Assembly: GCF_028274965.1 (NCBI RefSeq)
Contig: NZ_JAQCNO010000050.1
Location: forward strand, 1-50,279
Origin: Natronomonas sp.
GTDB lineage: Archaea > Halobacteriota > Halobacteria > Halobacteriales > Haloarculaceae
DNA: 50,279 bases
Direction: 5' to 3'
Within the stretch, counting starts at the first letter, position 1. Every line of letters starts with the position of its first letter. Shown in pieces: positions 1-7,169 of the stretch. A model generated the notes under the pieces. It saw only the letters and a program-made list of their open reading frames with translations. It did not search any database and was not told where the DNA came from. The position numbers and the translations under genes are program-made.

Positions 1-94
1 CGAGCTTCATCAGCAATCGTGGTGTCGCTTCTCGTTCCACAAAACCTAACTCAATTTGGTCGATATTACCGCCGAGGCGTGTGTTTTCGGGCAT
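1..94 (-). mobile_element. IS6-type transposase, N-terminal fragment cut by the window edge
   Basis: On the minus strand an ATG at 94 opens a frame that runs off the left edge after 31 codons. It begins MPENTRLGGNIDQIELGF and continues with VEREATPRLLMKL. This resembles the N-terminus of haloarchaeal IS6-family transposases, which share an I-E-L-x-F-V-E-R-E-x-T-P stretch before their helix-turn-helix. These enzymes move their insertion sequence by replicative (cointegrate) transposition. The DNA is visibly less GC-rich than the genes that follow. The catalytic DDE domain lies outside the window, so completeness cannot be judged. The outer end of the element should fall between 95 and about 200; with one end visible its terminal repeat cannot be defined. 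The family call comes from recall of the motif. Confidence 0.6.
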
Positions 95-120
95 GAACCA
101 CTCAGAAAACACACCGCCTC
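74..120. repeat. Inverted repeat (15-16 bp arms, 16-base loop) at the transposase start
   Basis: Left arm 74-88 (GAGGCGTGTGTTTTC) pairs with right arm 105-120 (GAAAACACACCGCCTC), with one unpaired C in the right arm. The loop, 89-104, contains the transposase ATG (complement of 92-94). In the transcript of the transposase the start codon would sit in the loop of a long stem, an arrangement that could limit translation. It might instead be part of the insertion-sequence end. Confidence 0.6.
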
Positions 121-211
121 ACTCTTCATCCTTATCTGAACACCGCCGCGGGTTCCGCCGCAATCTATTTATGTGATGGCGTCACAGGATCGTACAAGCG
201 GAGTTGCGTTA

Positions 212-221
212 GTTAAAATAC
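212..221 (+). promoter_or_regulatory. TATA-like box for the CbiX-like gene
   Basis: The AT-rich GTTAAAATAC lies 17-26 bases before the ATG at 238. That spacing places transcription start at or next to the start codon, the usual leaderless haloarchaeal arrangement. Confidence 0.45.
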
Positions 222-237
222 ACTTGATCTCAGACCC

Positions 238-945
238 ATGACAGACACACTCCTCCTCGTCGGTCGATCGCACGTCGACGATGTCGCCCGCGTCCACGCC
301 GACCGTCTCCGAGAGCGCGGCGTCGCCGACCGCGTGTCGGTCGCGACGTACGACGACCCCGCTGGGCTCGATCCCGACACGGACGGAACCGCCTACGTCG
401 TCCCGATAACGGCCGCCCCCGACAGGGACACGACGCGGGCGATCCCGGGCGCGATCCCGGACGCCCACCACTGCGAACCCGTCGGCACGAGCCCCGCCGT
501 CGCCCGCGCCGTCGCCGACCGGGCCCGCGCGGCGCTGTCGCCGGCCCCGGACGTCTCGCTCGCGCTCGCCGCCTTCGGGGACGGCTCCGGCTCCGGATCG
601 TGGCGGACCACCGAACAGCAGGCCGATCGGCTCCGTGAGGCCACCGAGTACGGCGGCGTCACGACCGCGTACCTGCTGCAGAACCCCGCCGTCGAGTGCC
701 TCCGGTACAACCTCTCGGGTGAGTCCGCCGTCGTCGTTCCGTTCTTCATCGCGCCGTGTGAGGAGACCGAACGGGCGATCCCCGAGAAGCTCGAACTCGA
801 CCGCGGCGGCCTCACGTACGCCGATCCCCTCGGAACCCACGAGGCCGTCACCGACGCCATCGAGGCCGAACTCGCCAAGGCCCGCGCGATCGGCTCCGGC
901 ACCGCCGCCGTCAGCCCCGTCGCCACCGACGGCCGCGGCCGCTGA
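238..945 (+). CDS. CbiX/SirB-like protein (diverged)
   Basis: The 235-residue protein looks like a two-lobed CbiX/SirB chelatase fold, the family that inserts Co2+ or Fe2+ into sirohydrochlorin. The N-terminus has LLLVGRSH where the family has a GHGS(R) metal-ligand motif. The segment PFFIAPCEETERAIPEKL (about residues 165-182) aligns with the family motif P-x-F-L-x-x-G-x-H-x-x-x-D-I-P, but the second metal-binding His is absent. It may not chelate metal in the usual way. It stands alone, about 40 kb from the other cobalamin genes, preceded by its own TATA-like box and followed by dnaJ 52 bases later. The start at 238 is the first ATG after that box. Fold call fairly secure, function open. 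Confidence 0.65.
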   Translation: MTDTLLLVGRSHVDDVARVHADRLRERGVADRVSVATYDDPAGLDPDTDGTAYVVPITAAPDRDTTRAIPGAIPDAHHCEPVGTSPAVARAVADRARAALSPAPDVSLALAAFGDGSGSGSWRTTEQQADRLREATEYGGVTTAYLLQNPAVECLRYNLSGESAVVVPFFIAPCEETERAIPEKLELDRGGLTYADPLGTHEAVTDAIEAELAKARAIGSGTAAVSPVATDGRGR

Positions 946-974
946 CGGTCGCGACCCGTTCTTTTCAAGTGTCT

Positions 975-990
975 CAACCGACTACGGTTG
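975..990. repeat. Short hairpin before dnaJ
   Basis: CAACCG and CGGTTG (975-980 and 985-990) form a perfect 6-bp stem around the 4-base loop ACTA, ending 7 bases before the dnaJ ATG. It could be an operator or a 5' leader hairpin; it is too short to be sure it is not chance. Confidence 0.35.
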
Positions 991-997
991 GTAAGGA

Positions 998-2158
998 ATG
1001 AGCGAGGACTTCTACTCGGTGCTCGGCGTCTCGAGGGACGCGGACGACGACGAGATCAAACAGGCGTACCGAAAGATGGCCGCCGAGTACCACCCGGACG
1101 TCTCCGACGATCCGAACGCCGAAGAGAAGTTCAAGCGAGCCAAGAAGGCCAAGGAGGTGCTGTTGGACGACGAGAAGCGCCGGATGTACGACCAGATGGG
1201 CCACGAGCGGTTCAAAGAGGCCGAAAAGCGCGGCGCGACCGACACCGACGGCCGCCGCGGCGCGGGCGGGATGGGCGGCATGGGTGGAGGCGGTATGGGC
1301 GGTGGCGGCATGGGCGGGATGAACGACATCTTCGAGCAGTTCTTCGGCGGCGGCGGATCGCGCTCCGAGTCGGGTCCTCGGCAGGGCTCGGACCTGAAGA
1401 CCCGCCTCCGGATCGACCTCGAGGACGCCTACCGCGGGGTCACGAAACAGCTGACGGTCACCCGTCCCGAGCGCTGTCCGGACTGCGGCGGGACCGGCCA
1501 CCCGCCGGACGCCGACTCGCGGACCTGTTCGGTCTGCGACGGCCGCGGCCAGCAGACGACCGTCCGACAGACGCCGCTCGGGCGCGTCCAGCAGACCCAG
1601 ACCTGCTCGCAGTGCGACGGCGAGGGGACGGTCCACTCCGAGACCTGCTCGACGTGTCGCGGCGACGGCCGGATGCGCAACGAGGCGACGCTTCAGGTCG
1701 ACGTCCCCGAGGGGATCCGCGACGGCCAGACGCTCCGGATGGACGGCGAGGGCGCGCCCGGCGAGAACGGCGGCCCGAACGGCGATCTGCTCGTCGAGAT
1801 CCGGATCGACGAGCACGCCGTCTTCGAGCGCGACGGTGACGACCTCCGGAAGCGACACCCGATCTCGTTCCCACAGGCGGTCTTCGGCGACACCGTCGAG
1901 GTCGGGACGCTCGACGGCGCGGTGGAGATGGACGTTCCCGCCGGGACCCAAAGCGGCGAGACCTTCCGGCTGCGCGGCAAGGGGATGCCCCGGCTCCAGC
2001 GCCGCGGCCACGGCGACCTCTACGTCGAGGCCCGCATCGTCACGCCTGAGAGCCTCAACGACGACCAACGCGAGGCCCTAGAGGCGTTCGCCGAGGCGGG
2101 CGGTGAGGACATCGACGTCGAACAGGGCTTCTTCGAGAAGCTCAAAAACAGCTTCTAA
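998..2158 (+). CDS. dnaJ: Chaperone protein DnaJ (Hsp40)
   Basis: This is a 386-residue type I DnaJ. It delivers unfolded clients to DnaK and stimulates its ATPase. Visible parts are an N-terminal J domain with the HPD motif (YHPDVSDD, about residue 35), a Gly/Met-rich linker (about 84-108), and four CxxCxGxG zinc-binding repeats (CPDCGGTG, CSVCDGRG, CSQCDGEG, CSTCRGDG; about 160-228). Two C-terminal substrate-binding beta domains follow. Length is normal for the family. DnaK and GrpE are encoded 25 kb away at 27491-30283, so the three genes are not one operon here. The gene faces sppA, with 18 bases between the two stop codons. Confidence 0.97.
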   Translation: MSEDFYSVLGVSRDADDDEIKQAYRKMAAEYHPDVSDDPNAEEKFKRAKKAKEVLLDDEKRRMYDQMGHERFKEAEKRGATDTDGRRGAGGMGGMGGGGMGGGGMGGMNDIFEQFFGGGGSRSESGPRQGSDLKTRLRIDLEDAYRGVTKQLTVTRPERCPDCGGTGHPPDADSRTCSVCDGRGQQTTVRQTPLGRVQQTQTCSQCDGEGTVHSETCSTCRGDGRMRNEATLQVDVPEGIRDGQTLRMDGEGAPGENGGPNGDLLVEIRIDEHAVFERDGDDLRKRHPISFPQAVFGDTVEVGTLDGAVEMDVPAGTQSGETFRLRGKGMPRLQRRGHGDLYVEARIVTPESLNDDQREALEAFAEAGGEDIDVEQGFFEKLKNSF

Positions 2159-2176
2159 ACCCCGCCCCTTCGGCGG

Positions 2177-3184
2177 TCAGAACCGGAACCGGAACCGGAA
2201 CCGCGACGCGTCGCCGACGAACCGCCCTGCGATCCCGGCGCCGAACGCGTAGGCGACCCGCTCGGCCCCGCCCCGGATGCGCTCCGTGACGCCCGTTCGG
2301 GGCTCGAGTTCGGTCACGCTCGGCTCCCCATCGAGGAGCTCCGAGAGGCGGTCCTCGACGTCCTCTCTCGTTCCGATCCCGTCGACGAGCCCCATCTCCG
2401 CGGCCTCGCGTCCGAGAAAGACCCTCGCCTCGGTGTCCCGGATCGCTTCGGGGTCGGCGTTGCGCCCCTCGGCGACGGTCTCGACGAACTGGTCGTAGTA
2501 GTCGTCGACGATGCCCTGGAGGTAGGCCCGCTCGTCCTCCTCGAGGTCGCTGAACGGAACGCCCGCCTCCTTGTACTCGCCGGCGGTGAGCTGTTCGTAC
2601 TCCACCCCGGCCCGTTCTAGGAGCTCCGCCGCCGTCACCCGCGAGCCGCGGACGCCGATCGAGCCGACCACGCTGCCCTCTCTGGCCCACAGCTCGTCGC
2701 ACCCGCTTGCGATCCAGTAGCCGCCGCTGGCGCAGACGTCCGTCGCGTACGCGAGCGTCGGGCCGTCGAAGGCCTTCGCGGCCAGCCGGATGTCGTCGCT
2801 CGGAACGACGGCGCCGCCCGGGGTGTTCAACCGGAGCACGAGCGCCTCGGCGCTGTCGTCCTCGTCGGCCCGCTCGATCAACTCGACGACGTCGTCGGCT
2901 CCCGGCGCGCCCGGCGACGAGAGCGGGACGCCACCGCCGCCGCCGTCGCGCGTTATGGGCCCCTCGACGGCGACCTCGGCGGCGTTGTACCCCGGAACGA
3001 CGCTTTCGGCGACGCTGCCTCCGAGCTTGAGCCCGACGCCGAGCGTCGCCACGACGAGCAACACGCCCAGAAGCTCCGCTATGTCCGAGGGAACCCGGAC
3101 GAACGCGAGCCACCCGACGGCGGCCAACGCCGCGGCGACACCGAGCCCGATACCGAGACGACCGACGCGTTCGAGTCCGCTCAT
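2177..3184 (-). CDS. sppA: Signal peptide peptidase SppA-type serine protease
   Basis: This 335-residue membrane protease of the S49/ClpP-crotonase fold is expected to degrade leftover signal peptides or other membrane-embedded peptides. Two hydrophobic segments lie near the N-terminus (about 10-30 and 35-58). The fold begins around residue 70. The catalytic Ser is probably the one in CASGGYW (about 151) and the general-base Lys the one in GEYKEAG (about 204), the Ser-Lys dyad of SppA. The ATG at 3184 is chosen because the hydrophobic segment starts just after it; upstream codons in the same frame run into antisense sequence. The last residues are (RF)4, encoded by a hexanucleotide repeat. 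Confidence 0.9.
   Translation of the reverse strand: MSGLERVGRLGIGLGVAAALAAVGWLAFVRVPSDIAELLGVLLVVATLGVGLKLGGSVAESVVPGYNAAEVAVEGPITRDGGGGGVPLSSPGAPGADDVVELIERADEDDSAEALVLRLNTPGGAVVPSDDIRLAAKAFDGPTLAYATDVCASGGYWIASGCDELWAREGSVVGSIGVRGSRVTAAELLERAGVEYEQLTAGEYKEAGVPFSDLEEDERAYLQGIVDDYYDQFVETVAEGRNADPEAIRDTEARVFLGREAAEMGLVDGIGTREDVEDRLSELLDGEPSVTELEPRTGVTERIRGGAERVAYAFGAGIAGRFVGDASRFRFRFRF
2180..2203. repeat. Hexanucleotide tandem repeat (GAACCG x4)
   Basis: Four perfect copies of GAACCG lie at the 3' end of sppA and encode the alternating Arg-Phe tail. Copy-number change would lengthen or shorten the tail without shifting the frame. Confidence 0.8.
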
Positions 3185-3291
3185 TACACAGACCGTGGGC
3201 CGGCGTCGTGTTAAACGGCGCGGCGCGCCCGCCAACCGGAGGACAAGAGGACGGAGACGGGGCCCCGCCGATCGTCGGCCGCCACCGCCGA

Positions 3292-3474
3292 TCAGACGCC
3301 GGTCTCCTCGCCCGAGAGCCCGACGAGGAGCGTCCCGGCGGTGATGACGAGCGCCGCGAGCGCCGCCGTCCCGGCGGGCAGCGGCGATCCGATGAAACTC
3401 ATGCCGAAGATCAGGACGCTGCCGAGGACCAACAGCGCCGCACCGACGACGAGTCTCCGCTTGTCGGTTGCCAT
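3292..3474 (-). CDS. Small two-helix membrane protein, unknown function
   Basis: The 60-residue protein begins MATDKRR (positive side in), followed by a hydrophobic helix (about 8-27), a short GSPLP turn and a second helix (about 34-53), ending acidic (GEETGV). This predicts a helical hairpin in the membrane with both ends in the cytoplasm. A TATA-like box (TTTATC on the minus strand) lies about 25-33 bases before the ATG, supporting a real leaderless transcript. I do not recognise a family. Confidence 0.65.
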   Translation of the reverse strand: MATDKRRLVVGAALLVLGSVLIFGMSFIGSPLPAGTAALAALVITAGTLLVGLSGEETGV

Positions 3475-3498
3475 GCCCCGAACTCGGTATGTCGATCA

Positions 3499-3507
3499 GA
3501 TAAAGCC
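3499..3507 (-). promoter_or_regulatory. TATA-like box for the small membrane protein
   Basis: Minus-strand GGCTTTATC lies 25-33 bases before the ATG at 3474. Confidence 0.4.
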
Positions 3508-3604
3508 AGCGAAACGCCCGACCCCCGCCGTCGCCGCTGGGCCCGCCGAGCGGGCCGCTCGGGGAGCCGAAAGGCGTATTCCGCCGCGGCACCCGCTCGG
3601 AGGT

Positions 3605-4063
3605 ATGGCAACCGACGTCGACGCGCTGGCGACGGTCGCGGACTACCAGTTCGGCGCGGGCGCCGGCGCCGCGCTCTTCGCCGGCGACGTGACGATCCAC
3701 CGCACGGGCTCCGGACGGCCCCAACAGATCCACGCCGACGAGGGGCGTCTGGTCTCGTACGGCACCGACGGCCGCTTCACGCTCGGCGTCGCCGGCGGCC
3801 GCAGGCTCCGGGCCGCCCTCTCGCCGCCGGCCTCGCGGGTCGTCGTCGGCGACGAGAGCGAACCGTTCGTCAGGGAGGGCCGGAACGTCTTCGCCAAGTT
3901 CGTCCGCCGCGTCGATCCGGCCGTCCGCCCCGGCGACGAGGTCCTCGTCGAGCGCGACGACGGCGAGCTCATCGCGGTCGGACGCGCCGAGCTTTCGGCC
4001 GACGCGATGGCCGACTTCGAAACGGGCATGGCGGTCGCGGTCAGAAACGGCATCCCCGAGTGA
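3605..4063 (+). CDS. PUA-domain RNA-binding protein
   Basis: The 152-residue protein matches the PUA domain and its N-terminal companion found at the C-terminus of archaeal tRNA-guanine transglycosylases. The DYQFGAGAGAALF segment (about residues 12-24) is typical, and the PUA core follows (about 75-150: RVVVGDES, a FVREGRNVFAKFV block, PGDEVLV, LIAVGRAELS). It probably binds structured RNA such as tRNA or rRNA; the transglycosylase catalytic domain is absent. The ATG at 3605 is directly preceded by GGAGGT with no spacing, too close for a normal Shine-Dalgarno, so the transcript is probably leaderless. The exact RNA target cannot be told. Confidence 0.75.
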   Translation: MATDVDALATVADYQFGAGAGAALFAGDVTIHRTGSGRPQQIHADEGRLVSYGTDGRFTLGVAGGRRLRAALSPPASRVVVGDESEPFVREGRNVFAKFVRRVDPAVRPGDEVLVERDDGELIAVGRAELSADAMADFETGMAVAVRNGIPE

Positions 4064-4126
4064 CGCGGCCGCCCCCGCCGGCGCGAAATGGCTACGCGTA
4101 AACCGCTGGCCGTCGAGACACCGCCT

Positions 4127-4825
4127 ATGGACGTCAGCGCGGTCCGCCGTGGGATCCGAGACGTGGCACCGCTGCTTTTGGGCGTCGCGCCGTTCGGTCT
4201 CGTGGCCGGCGTCGCGGCGATCAACGCCGGTCTGACGCTCGAACAGGCGCTCGGCATGTCGGTCATCGTCTTCGCCGGGGCCTCCCAGCTGGCGGCGCTC
4301 GAACTCATCGGACGGGACGCACCGCTCTCGGTCGTCGTCGCGACGGCCGTCGTCATCAACCTCCGAATGCTGATGTACTCGGCGTCGATCGCCCCGTACT
4401 TCCGGTCGCTCCGGGCCCGGAGCCGATCGATCGCGGCGTACCTCCTGACAGATCAGGCCTACGCGCTCTCGGTGTCGGCCTACCGCTCCGAGGACGCGAT
4501 CGATCGCCTCGCGTACTACCTGGGGGCCGCCGCTACGCTCTGGGTCGTCTGGCAGGTCGCAACGGTCGCGGGCGCGCTGCTTCAGGCCGGCGTCCCGGAC
4601 GCGCTCGGCTTGGAGTTCGCCGTCCCGCTCGTCTTTCTGGCGCTGTTGGTGCCGGCGATGGAGGACGGCCCGACCGTCGTCGCCGGGCTCGTCGGCGGCG
4701 GGATCGCCGTCCTCGGCGCGGGGCTCCCGCTCAACTTCGGTCTGTTGGTCGGCGCGGCGGTCGGCATCGCCGCCGGCGTTGCCTCCGAGACGACGCTGCC
4801 CGTGGGGGCGAGCGATGCCCACTAG
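4127..4825 (+). CDS. azlC: AzlC family branched-chain amino acid exporter subunit
   Basis: The 232-residue multi-pass membrane protein is the large subunit of an AzlC/AzlD (YgaZ/YgaH-like) exporter of branched-chain amino acids. Family hallmarks are LLLGVAPFGLVAGVAA near the N-terminus, the FAGASQLAALEL helix, and NLRMLMYSASIAPYF. An alternative in-frame ATG at 4088 would add 13 residues; I prefer 4127 because the conserved region begins soon after it. Its 3' end overlaps azlD by 11 bases, so the two subunits are probably translationally coupled. Confidence 0.88.
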   Translation: MDVSAVRRGIRDVAPLLLGVAPFGLVAGVAAINAGLTLEQALGMSVIVFAGASQLAALELIGRDAPLSVVVATAVVINLRMLMYSASIAPYFRSLRARSRSIAAYLLTDQAYALSVSAYRSEDAIDRLAYYLGAAATLWVVWQVATVAGALLQAGVPDALGLEFAVPLVFLALLVPAMEDGPTVVAGLVGGGIAVLGAGLPLNFGLLVGAAVGIAAGVASETTLPVGASDAH

Positions 4826-5162
4826 CTACGCCGACCCCCTCATCTGGGGCGTCATCGCGGCGATCGGGCTGTTGACGTATCTCATCCGGCTCTCGTTCAT
4901 CGCGCTGTTCGGCTACGTCGACGAGATCCCCGACGGGCTCGAGCGCGTTCTCAGGTACGTCCCGCCCGCCGTCCTCGGGGCGTTGGTATTCCCGGCGTTC
5001 GTGACGATCGCCCCCGGCGCCGGGGGCCTCGAGGCCGACAGGCTCGTCGCCGGCGCGGCGGCGATCGGCGTCGCGTGGTGGCGACAGAGCGTCCTGGCGA
5101 CGATGGCCGCCGGGATGGGGACGCTGTGGCTCGTCCGGTTCGTGGTGCTGCCCGCCGTCTGA
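4815..5162 (+). CDS. azlD: AzlD family small exporter subunit
   Basis: The 115-residue protein is the small partner of AzlC, with about four hydrophobic segments. Characteristic pieces are TYLIRLSFIALFG (about 17-29), the LRYVPPAVLGALVFPA helix (about 46-61) and the C-terminal VLATMAAGMGTLWLVRF. The ATG at 4815 lies inside the azlC coding end. The stop is only 6 bases from the stop of the convergent mutS-like gene. Confidence 0.88.
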   Translation: MPTSYADPLIWGVIAAIGLLTYLIRLSFIALFGYVDEIPDGLERVLRYVPPAVLGALVFPAFVTIAPGAGGLEADRLVAGAAAIGVAWWRQSVLATMAAGMGTLWLVRFVVLPAV

Positions 5163-5168
5163 GACCGC

Positions 5169-7169
5169 CTACCCCGCCTCGGGCGAATCGAACTTCTCCA
5201 GTAGCTCCGCGTAGAACCCGCTCGTCTCGCGTTCGGCGAGCTTCTCGACGATGAGCTCCGGCGTCGACCGCGCCAGGTGGTCCTTGACGGGCGAGCGGTT
5301 CACCCGGAGCTCCCCGTCCTTGAGGCCGACCGCCTCGATCCCGTCGACGTTCACGTCGACCGCCGCGGCCTCGCGGATCTCGCCGGCGAGATGCGAGACG
5401 AACACCGCCGTCGAGTCGCTTTCGGTCAGCGCCTCGAGGATGCCCGCGATGATCACGGCGCTCGCGCCGGGCTCCGTGATCGACTCCAACTCGTCGACCA
5501 ACACCAGCCGCGTCCGGTCGCCCTCGACGAGCGAGCCGAACTCCCGCAGCGTCGACTCGAACGCCCCGGCGTCGAGCGTCCCTTGCGATTTCGCCTGGTA
5601 GTGCAGCGCCTCGAAGCGCTCGGTCCGGACGCGCTCGGCCGGCACGGGCAGCCCCATCTGGGCCAACACGACGACCGCGCCGACGAGATCCAGCGTCGAC
5701 GTCTTCCCGCCGCTGTTGACCCCGGAGAGAAGCGACACGCCCTCGACGGCGTAATCGACCGCTTCGACGGCCTCGAAGGGAACGTCCAACAGCGGCGAGC
5801 GCCCGCCCTCGATCGAGACGCCCCGCCCCTCGATCGTCGGGAACGCACACTCGAAGTCCTCGGCGAACCGCGACACGGCGAGCTCGACGTCGATCTCTAG
5901 GGCGTCGCCGACGAGCTTCTCGGCCGGCTCGCGCATCGCGCCGAGCTCCTCGGCGAGCTCCCGTTTCAGCCGGGTGCCGCGGCGGTCGCGCTCGGCGGTG
6001 AGTTCCTCCCGGAGCCGCTCGACGACGCGCTCGTCGCGCTCGACCGGATAGGTCGGCTCCTCGGTGAACACCCGCCTCGCGAGCGACTCGTGGTCCGTCA
6101 CCCCGAGCGTCTCGACGAGGTCGGTCCGCGCCGCCTCGATCGCGTCGGCGAACTCCGAGTCGAGTTCCCGCTCGAGCAGCGAGTCGACGCCGGCCCCGCG
6201 CTCGACGAGGGACAGCAGGTCCGTGCCCTCGATCGTCACGTCGCGCTCCTCGATCGCCGCCCGGAGGCGGTCGTTCGCGACCCCCTCGGCCATCGAGACC
6301 GCGGCCTCGAGGTCGTCCAGCGCCGCCTCCAAACCCTCCAGTCGGTCGTCCCCGGCGACGGTCCCGTCGGCGCCGAGGCGTTCGAGCGCCGCCTCCAGGG
6401 CCGCGAGGTCGCACCCGGCGTCCGCCCCCGCGGCGCGGTGGACGGCCGCGGCCGCCCGTATCCGATCGCGGTTCCGGGCGAAAAACGCGAGCGTCCGCTC
6501 GGGGACGACCGACGCCGGGCTCCGCAGGGCCTCGGGCCGCACCCGCACGTCGCCGTCGATCTCGACCCCGGAAAAGGCCTCGTCTAAGACGATGACCGTC
6601 GAGTACCCCCGCGCGAGGTCCGCGATCGCCCGCGCGTTGTCGACCAACTCGACGCTCATCTCCGGGACGGCCTCGGTCGCCGCCGAGAACGTCTCGGCGT
6701 CGTTCGTCGCCAGACAGCGGTCCCGGACCCGCACGTCCCGCGGGGGTTCGAGCGGTTCGACGCCCGAGAGCGCCTCGATGAGCTCCGGGGTCGGCTCCCG
6801 CTCGACGGCCGCCTCGGCCATCGCCCTGACCTCGGCGATCCGGTCGGCCGAGGCGCTCGGGTAGAACGTCCGGAGCCGCTTTCTGCCGTACTCCGTGACC
6901 GCCCGCTCCTCGAGCAACCCGAGGACCGACTCGTACAGTTCCCGCGCCCGGTCGGTCGCCAGAAACGACCCCTCGTCGCCGTGGCGGTGTCGGATCGCCG
7001 CCCGGACGATCCGCGCGGCCCGCCCGTCGCTGATCCCCGGTGCGCGCGCGATCGCCGAAACGTCCCCCGCCGCCAGCGCCGCCGCGGGGTCGTCGAGTTC
7101 GGCCAGCCGCGCCGCCGTCTTCTCGCCCACGCCGTCGATCGCCGTCAGGTCGTCGAACGCCCCGCTCAC
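5169..7169 (-). CDS. MutS-family ATPase with N-terminal helix-hairpin-helix (MutS5/MutS2-like)
   Basis: The 666-residue protein has a helix-hairpin-helix at its N-terminus (about 1-55: LTAIDGVGEKTAARLAELDD), then long helical segments, and a C-terminal MutS ATPase (about 440-666). The Walker A is GVNSGGKTSTL (about 483-492) and the Walker B is RLVLVDELES. It lacks the N-terminal mismatch-recognition domain of MutS1. A role in recombination or branched-DNA processing is more likely than classical mismatch repair. The start is GTG at 7169, overlapping the polymerase DP2 stop as GTGA on the minus strand, so it is probably co-translated with DP2. The subclass is uncertain. Confidence 0.85.
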   Translation of the reverse strand: MSGAFDDLTAIDGVGEKTAARLAELDDPAAALAAGDVSAIARAPGISDGRAARIVRAAIRHRHGDEGSFLATDRARELYESVLGLLEERAVTEYGRKRLRTFYPSASADRIAEVRAMAEAAVEREPTPELIEALSGVEPLEPPRDVRVRDRCLATNDAETFSAATEAVPEMSVELVDNARAIADLARGYSTVIVLDEAFSGVEIDGDVRVRPEALRSPASVVPERTLAFFARNRDRIRAAAAVHRAAGADAGCDLAALEAALERLGADGTVAGDDRLEGLEAALDDLEAAVSMAEGVANDRLRAAIEERDVTIEGTDLLSLVERGAGVDSLLERELDSEFADAIEAARTDLVETLGVTDHESLARRVFTEEPTYPVERDERVVERLREELTAERDRRGTRLKRELAEELGAMREPAEKLVGDALEIDVELAVSRFAEDFECAFPTIEGRGVSIEGGRSPLLDVPFEAVEAVDYAVEGVSLLSGVNSGGKTSTLDLVGAVVVLAQMGLPVPAERVRTERFEALHYQAKSQGTLDAGAFESTLREFGSLVEGDRTRLVLVDELESITEPGASAVIIAGILEALTESDSTAVFVSHLAGEIREAAAVDVNVDGIEAVGLKDGELRVNRSPVKDHLARSTPELIVEKLAERETSGFYAELLEKFDSPEAG

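Noticed and set aside
1240-1330. Gly/Met repeats of DnaJ (and of the DnaK tail, 30138-30230) as repeat elements
   Set aside because: They are the normal low-complexity linker and tail of these chaperones, with varied codons.
4088-4126. Upstream ATG as the azlC start
   Set aside because: It adds 13 residues with no family resemblance; the ATG at 4127 fits better, though 4088 cannot be excluded.
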